Notes under the pieces: model-generated | What the model was told of the DNA's origin: nothing | What the model saw: only the letters and a program-made list of their open reading frames with translations | The model's database searches: none | Translations under genes and position numbers: made by a program | Origin: Scandinavium sp002470465 | GTDB lineage: Bacteria; Pseudomonadota; Gammaproteobacteria; Enterobacterales; Enterobacteriaceae | Length of the DNA stretch: 64,000 bases | NCBI RefSeq assembly: GCF_040750395.1 | Contig: NZ_JBFLVD010000010.1 | Span: 62,001 to 126,000 of the forward strand | Direction: 5' to 3' | Shown: positions 59,530-64,000 of the stretch, one piece after another | Position numbering within the stretch: the first letter of the stretch is position 1 | How the letters are laid out: every line of letters starts with the position of its first letter

Positions 59530-60555
59530 TTAGCGGCGGTAATCGCGGAACGGGCCGTCTGCCACTGAACGGCGCTCGATCAGGCGTGGGTGGACCTCAA
59601 TGGACTGTGACTCTTCGCGCTTGTTGACGATTCGGTCCAGCAGCATATCGAAGGCGGCTTCCCCAAGGGAATCCTTTGGCTGATGGATGGTGGTCAGCGC
59701 TGGGGTGAAGAAGCGAGCGTTGCGCACGTTGTCATATCCGATCACCGAAATATCCTGAGGCACGCGAAGGCCGTGTTCATCGGCGGCACAGAGTGCGCCC
59801 ATCGCCATGATGTCACCGCCACAGAAGACCGCGGTAGGGCGTGGCTGTTGCGCAATCATCTGCTGCATGGCGCGGTAGCCGGATTCCGGTTCAAAGTCGC
59901 CCTGAACGATCCAGTTTTCCGGCACGGTAATTTGCGCTTCTTCCATGGCTTTCATGAATCCGGCCAGACGGCCAGCGCCGGTGTTGCGCTCCATTGGGCC
60001 TGGGATCACGCCGATATCGCGGTGGCCGCGTTCGACCAGGTAGCGCCCGGCAAGATAGCCGCCCTGGAAAGCGTTATCGATCACCGAGTCGGTGAAGTCG
60101 GCTTTGGCTTCACCCCAGTCCATCACGACCATCGGAATATGGCGATACTCTTCCAGCATGTCGAGTACCGGCTGCGGATATTCAGAACACATCACCAACA
60201 GGCCATCGACGCGCTTTTGCGCCATCATAGAGAGATAAGCACGCTGTTTTTCCAGGTTGTTCCAGGCGTTGCCAAGAATCAGGGTATAACCCTTTTCGAA
60301 ACAGTTTTTTTCAACGGCTTCAATGATTTCCGCAAAATAAGCCGCTTCACTGCTGGTGGCCAGCAGGCCAATAGTTTTGGTGTGATTGACCTTCAGGCTG
60401 CGCGCTACGGCACTTGGGGAGTAGTGCAGCTCTTTGATTGCCGCCCACACGGCGTTGCGTGTTTCTTCTGCGACAAAACGCGTCTTGTTAATAACATGTG
60501 ACACGGTTGTAGTGGAAACGTTTGCGCGCTTCGCTACATCTTTAATTGTTGCCAT
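59530..60555 (-). CDS. purR: Purine repressor PurR
   Basis: 341 aa LacI-family protein. The HTH and hinge ATIKDVAKRANVSTTTVSHVINKTRFVAEETR lie at about 2-33, with the hinge helix near SPSAVARSLK. The ligand domain binds hypoxanthine or guanine as corepressor (family knowledge). It represses purine and related genes and itself; a PurR box lies at 60598-60613 just upstream. Confidence 0.97.
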   Translation of the reverse strand: MATIKDVAKRANVSTTTVSHVINKTRFVAEETRNAVWAAIKELHYSPSAVARSLKVNHTKTIGLLATSSEAAYFAEIIEAVEKNCFEKGYTLILGNAWNNLEKQRAYLSMMAQKRVDGLLVMCSEYPQPVLDMLEEYRHIPMVVMDWGEAKADFTDSVIDNAFQGGYLAGRYLVERGHRDIGVIPGPMERNTGAGRLAGFMKAMEEAQITVPENWIVQGDFEPESGYRAMQQMIAQQPRPTAVFCGGDIMAMGALCAADEHGLRVPQDISVIGYDNVRNARFFTPALTTIHQPKDSLGEAAFDMLLDRIVNKREESQSIEVHPRLIERRSVADGPFRDYRR

Positions 60556-60597
60556 TCGTTCTCACTCCAGACCCTTTCCTTACGCCTGATGACCGGC

Positions 60598-60613
60598 ACG
60601 TAAACGTTTGCCT
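60598..60613 (-). promoter_or_regulatory. PurR operator of purR
   Basis: On the minus strand it reads AGGCAAACGTTTACGT, matching the PurR consensus ACGCAAACGTTTNCNT around the central CG. It lies 42 bp upstream of the purR start, as expected for autoregulation. The rest of the 293-bp gap to cydH shows no gene. Confidence 0.88.
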
Positions 60614-60848
60614 TTACACACCCTTAACACAATTCATTTGAATTGCGGTACGCCGGGATACGACACAGGACGACAGGAGGGGGTCAATGGCTGGTACGCT
60701 TTTAAATTAGCGTGGAATTTTGTCTGATTCTGAGGCAAAGGGGAAGAGAAAAATCGCTATGGCTCTAAAACCTGGAAGATTTTCAGCCTGAAGTGTGCAA
60801 AAATGAGCAGGCTCACTTTTGTTGTGGGGATAAAAAGGAGAATAATTG

Positions 60849-60938
60849 ATGAGTACCGACCTGAAGCTCTCTCTGATGACCACTGTGATCGCTCTGGCAC
60901 TCATTGTCGCCGCCGGGCTGACTGCGGTGTTACACTGA
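60849..60938 (+). CDS. cydH: CydH (YnhF), small subunit of cytochrome bd-I oxidase
   Basis: 29 codons, MSTDLKLSLMTTVIALALIVAAGLTAVLH, with AAGGAG 9 bases before the ATG. One membrane segment fills nearly the whole protein. It matches E. coli YnhF/CydH in length, ends and spacing between purR and ydhP. CydH was found in the cryo-EM structure of the bd-I oxidase next to CydA. It is below the size limit of most gene finders. Confidence 0.95.
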   Translation: MSTDLKLSLMTTVIALALIVAAGLTAVLH

Positions 60939-61108
60939 TTTATCCGGAGGGAGAGTCCTCTTCCTCCATCACCACCCCCGTCTGATTGTTACCAAATTAG
61001 CAAAAATCTTTTGCCATTTTGTTTACTTCTGTTTTTTTGTGATTGATGTCATGCTTTTGACTTCTGTTGTCGTGCCCTTTACTGGAAAGGGTTAACCGGA
61101 GTCGTAAC

Positions 61109-62275
61109 ATGAAAATCAATTTTCCACTGCTGGCGTTGGCAATCGGCGCATTTGCTATCGGCACTACCGAGTTCTCGCCCATGGGGCTATTGCCCGTTAT
61201 CGCTAAAGGCGTGGATGTTTCGATTCCCGTAGCAGGCATGCTGATCAGCGCTTACGCAATCGGTGTGATGGTTGGCGCGCCGTTAATGACTCTGCTGCTG
61301 TCACATCGCGCTCGCCGCAATGCGCTTATCTTTCTGATGGCGATTTTTACGCTCGGCAACGTGCTGTCGGCTATTGCACCGGACTACACCACATTATTGC
61401 TCTCTCGCATCATCACCAGCCTTAACCACGGTGCTTTCTTTGGTCTGGGATCTGTTGTGGCCGCGAGCGTGGTGCCCAAACACAAGCAGGCGAGCGCGGT
61501 GGCAACCATGTTTATGGGGCTGACGATTGCCAATATCGGCGGTGTACCGGCAGCGACCTGGCTGGGTGAAACCATCGGCTGGCGTATGTCATTCCTGGCA
61601 ACGACCGGTCTGGGCGTGGTGGCGATGATGAGCCTGTGGTTCTCATTACCAAAAGGCACCGGTGGTGAACGTCCGAATGTGAAGCAGGAAATGTCCGTGC
61701 TGATGCGTCCCCAGGTTTTATCTGCGCTGTTAACCACCGTTCTGGGCGCTGGCGCGATGTTTACGCTTTACACTTATATCGCACCGGTGCTGCACAACAT
61801 TACCTCAGCGTCGCCGCTGTTTGTTACGGCAATGCTGGTGCTGATTGGCGTTGGGTTCTCCATCGGTAACTATCTGGGTGGTAAGTTTGCTGACCGCTCG
61901 GTGACCGGCACGCTGAAAGGTTTTTTACTGCTGCTGATTGCCGTGATGGTGGCGATTCCGTGGGTAGCGCAGAACGAAATCGGTGCAGCGATAAGCATGG
62001 TTGTCTGGGGTGCTGCGACGTTCGCCGTGGTTCCACCTTTACAAATGCGCGTTATGCGCGTGGCGCACGAAGCTCCGGGGCTATCGTCCTCGGTCAATAT
62101 CGGGGCATTTAATCTGGGCAATGCGCTGGGCGCGGCTGCTGGCGGAGCGGTTATTTCCGGTGGTCTGGGCTACAGTTTTGTGCCAGTGATGGGCGCGGTT
62201 ATCGCGGGTGTGGCGCTGCTGGTGGTGCTGTTCAGCGGCCGTCGCCAGCCTGAAGAAGCGTATTCCAGCCACTGA
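61109..62275 (+). CDS. ydhP: YdhP, MFS transporter (DHA1, AraJ-like)
   Basis: 388 aa from MKINFPLLALAIGAFAIGTTEF, near the 389 aa of E. coli. Twelve hydrophobic segments; the first has the AraJ/NepI-type GTTEF motif (about residues 17-21). The family exports sugars, nucleosides or drugs; the substrate of YdhP is unknown. An in-frame ATG 14 codons upstream is rejected since AACCGGAG lies before 61109. It converges on sodB. Confidence 0.92.
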   Translation: MKINFPLLALAIGAFAIGTTEFSPMGLLPVIAKGVDVSIPVAGMLISAYAIGVMVGAPLMTLLLSHRARRNALIFLMAIFTLGNVLSAIAPDYTTLLLSRIITSLNHGAFFGLGSVVAASVVPKHKQASAVATMFMGLTIANIGGVPAATWLGETIGWRMSFLATTGLGVVAMMSLWFSLPKGTGGERPNVKQEMSVLMRPQVLSALLTTVLGAGAMFTLYTYIAPVLHNITSASPLFVTAMLVLIGVGFSIGNYLGGKFADRSVTGTLKGFLLLLIAVMVAIPWVAQNEIGAAISMVVWGAATFAVVPPLQMRVMRVAHEAPGLSSSVNIGAFNLGNALGAAAGGAVISGGLGYSFVPVMGAVIAGVALLVVLFSGRRQPEEAYSSH

Positions 62276-62281
62276 TAATAT

Positions 62282-62305
62282 GCCCGGCGGCAGGCACCGC
62301 CGGGC
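62282..62305. terminator. Hairpin between convergent ydhP and sodB
   Basis: A 9-bp perfect stem GCCCGGCGG / CCGCCGGGC with loop CAGGCA. No long T tract is present on either side. Confidence 0.65.
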
Positions 62306-62311
62306 CAGGCA

Positions 62312-62893
62312 TTATGCCGCCAGGTTCTTCGCGACAAATTCCCAGTTTACCAGCGCCCAGAAGTGCTCGAGATAGTTCGGACGGGCGTTACGGTAGTCGA
62401 TATAATAGGCGTGCTCCCACACATCTACGGTCAGCAGCGGTTTTGCATCCGTCGTCAGCGGCGTGCCTGCGTTCGAGGTGGAAACGATAGCCAGTTTGCC
62501 GTCCGCTTTTTTCACAAGCCAGGTCCAGCCTGCACCGAAGTTTTTGACGGCTGCATCGGTAAACTGCGCTTTGAAATCCGCAAAGCTGCCGAAGCTTTCG
62601 TTGATGGCCGCAGCGACAGCGCCTGCAGGTTCGCCGCCGGCGTTGGGTGCCAGGCAGTGCCAGTAGAAGGTGTGGTTCCACACCTGAGCGGCGTTGTTGA
62701 ACACGCCCGCTTCAGAAGTGCGAACAATATCCTCCAGCGTTTTGCCTTCAAAAGCCGTGCCTTTGATCAGATTGTTGAGGTTGGTGATGTAGGTCTGGTG
62801 GTGTTTTCCGTAATGGTATTCCAGCGTTTCAGCAGAAATGTGCGGCGCGAGAGCGTCTTTTGCATACGGTAATGCAGGTAATTCGAATGACAT
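62312..62893 (-). CDS. sodB: Iron superoxide dismutase
   Basis: 193 aa, as in E. coli. The metal ligands are in LEYHYGKHHQTY (His27), WNHTFYW (His74) and DVWEHAYY (Asp157, His161). The active-site pattern fits the Fe form rather than Mn. It destroys superoxide in the cytoplasm. In E. coli its mRNA is a target of RyhB in low iron. AGGGAGAATAAGC precedes the ATG. Confidence 0.97.
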   Translation of the reverse strand: MSFELPALPYAKDALAPHISAETLEYHYGKHHQTYITNLNNLIKGTAFEGKTLEDIVRTSEAGVFNNAAQVWNHTFYWHCLAPNAGGEPAGAVAAAINESFGSFADFKAQFTDAAVKNFGAGWTWLVKKADGKLAIVSTSNAGTPLTTDAKPLLTVDVWEHAYYIDYRNARPNYLEHFWALVNWEFVAKNLAA

Positions 62894-63014
62894 TGCTTAT
62901 TCTCCCTATTATTTTAAGACTCAATAACCCTGTATTGAGTATGGATAGGGTAGCAAATTAAAAGATGTGGCTAAAGAGGAACTTACCCCGACGCTGAAAC
63001 GACGGGGCAGGGGA

Positions 63015-63815
63015 TCAACGAATGGTTTTCGGCGTCATTACGCGGCGAGCACCAACGTAGTGGTTGGCCCAGTAGTCTTCACTGAGGGAGGTAATCTGGA
63101 TATCTCGCCCGGTACGTGGAGACTGAATAAATTTCCCGCCGCCAACATACACGCCAACATGATCGGCAGTGCCGCGACCACGAGTGCGGAAGAAGACCAG
63201 ATCGCCACTTTCCAGTTCACCACGTTCAACGGCCCGGGCATCACGCAGGTGATACATCTCATTCGCGGTGCGAGGAATGCGGAACTTGACCAAATCTTTA
63301 TACGCATAATAGACCAGACCGCTGCAGTCGAAACCGGTGCGCGGCGACGTACCACCCCAACGGTATGGCTTACCAATCTGGCCCATCAGTTTATTCATTG
63401 CGGTTTTCTGCGCTTTTTGCACGCGGACTTTATGCGCATCGGCAATGGTCAGCGGTTTGACTTCCTCGGTCACGCATTTCTTTTTATGCCCCTTGCGAAC
63501 GCTGCATTTCTGCACCATTTTTGCCGAAGCGGTTTTCAGGGCGGGGCTGTGGGTTTTGCGCGTGGAGGTCTTTTTGCTGGCGGAAATAGCAGGTTTGCTC
63601 TTGAGCGTGGTTTTCTTTTTGCTGGTTGTTTTTGTTTTCGCAGTGGTTTTGCTTTTGTTGCCGCTGGTTCGTTTTTTACGGTCCGTCTTGGCCTGATGCG
63701 ATTTCTGGGATGCGGAAGACCGCGCCTGTTCAGACGCATGAGACAAAGGCGTAATCGACAACGATGTAAACAGTAAAGCACAGAGCGTGATCGAGATTTT
63801 ATTTATCCGCGCCAC
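63015..63815 (-). CDS. mepH: Peptidoglycan DD-endopeptidase MepH (YdhO)
   Basis: 266 aa. Signal peptide (cut near SHASE, about residue 28), then a long Lys/Ser/Thr-rich basic linker (about 30-125, several TTSKKKT-type repeats), then an NlpC/P60 domain with Cys in TGFDCSGLVYYAY (about 163) and His in ADHVGVYVG (about 217). It cuts D-Ala-mDAP crosslinks in the periplasm to let the wall grow. The linker probably holds the enzyme to the wall. It is the last gene of the window; the 185 bp beyond it hold its promoter region and nothing else I recognise. Confidence 0.94.
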   Translation of the reverse strand: MARINKISITLCALLFTSLSITPLSHASEQARSSASQKSHQAKTDRKKRTSGNKSKTTAKTKTTSKKKTTLKSKPAISASKKTSTRKTHSPALKTASAKMVQKCSVRKGHKKKCVTEEVKPLTIADAHKVRVQKAQKTAMNKLMGQIGKPYRWGGTSPRTGFDCSGLVYYAYKDLVKFRIPRTANEMYHLRDARAVERGELESGDLVFFRTRGRGTADHVGVYVGGGKFIQSPRTGRDIQITSLSEDYWANHYVGARRVMTPKTIR

Positions 63816-64000
63816 TGAGCATTCCTCTGTTAGGCAGGCAAACAGTCATGCCTGGGTATGATTGACAAAACGCATCAATTCTAATGCATAAAAACCTTGG
63901 TTGTTAATACACTTTTTCTATTGAATGATCCATTTCGTTAGCAACTGCAAAAAATTACATCAATTCGGACATAAGGCGCACGAAAAACGCTCAAGTTGTT

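Overview
The window is a continuous stretch of an enterobacterial chromosome, most like Enterobacter or a close relative (Lelliottia, Leclercia); I cannot fix the genus without a search. The backbone follows the Escherichia coli order ydiY, thrS-infC-rpmI-rplT-pheM-pheST-ihfA, btuCED-nlpC, ydiV-selO, aroH, ppsR-ppsA-rprA-ydiK-ydiJ-menI, sufABCDSE-ldtE-lpp-pykF-fumD, tRNA-Val, mdtK-ribE-cfa-punC-punR-purR-cydH-ydhP-sodB-mepH. Protein lengths and key motifs match the family norm almost throughout. I see no insertion sequence, integrase, CRISPR array or rRNA, and no obvious pseudogene.

Layout. 1-3400: outer-membrane protein YdiY, a DedA protein, an orphan PxpA-type 5-oxoprolinase subunit, and a tiny lambda-like immunity module (cI-like gene, three evenly spaced operators, cro-like gene) with no other phage gene. 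3400-10900: translation block (threonyl-tRNA synthetase with its tRNA-mimic leader, IF3 with an AUU start, L35, L20, the pheM leader peptide and attenuator, PheS, PheT) plus IHF alpha. 10900-16300: vitamin B12 import genes, NlpC, YdiV and SelO. 16300-22230: a complete Fur-controlled heme uptake operon hmuPRSTUV at the place where E. coli K-12 keeps only the HemP-like gene ydiE. 22400-28730: aroH with its TrpR operator, PEP synthase and its regulator, the sRNA RprA, and YdiK. 28950-34090: YdiJ, MenI and an LpxP-type acyltransferase behind a long leader. 34090-43400: the Fur-controlled suf operon, LdtE, Braun lipoprotein, pyruvate kinase I, fumarase D.

43360-53090 is the accessory segment, standing where E. 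coli K-12 has the ydh genes between fumD and the tRNA-Val cluster. It holds an AraC regulator with a divergent NTF2-like gene; a ModA-like protein without a signal peptide; a FecCD-type ABC importer that resembles Haemophilus MolABC and has a well-formed ModE box over its promoter; a polar amino-acid ABC importer with tandem ArgR-like boxes; a second YfiH-family protein; and two translationally coupled LuxR-type regulators. Three tRNA-Val(GAC) genes follow, one being an exact extra copy. 53570-64000 is backbone again.

How the genes work together: iron and sulfur themes recur (hmu, suf, sodB, the Fur boxes), and the ModE box links the accessory FecCD-type transporter to molybdate or tungstate rather than iron. 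The most unusual elements are the stand-alone cI/OR/cro switch, whose repressor appears to have lost the Ala-Gly self-cleavage pair, and the ModE-controlled transporter facing a cytosolic ModA-like protein.
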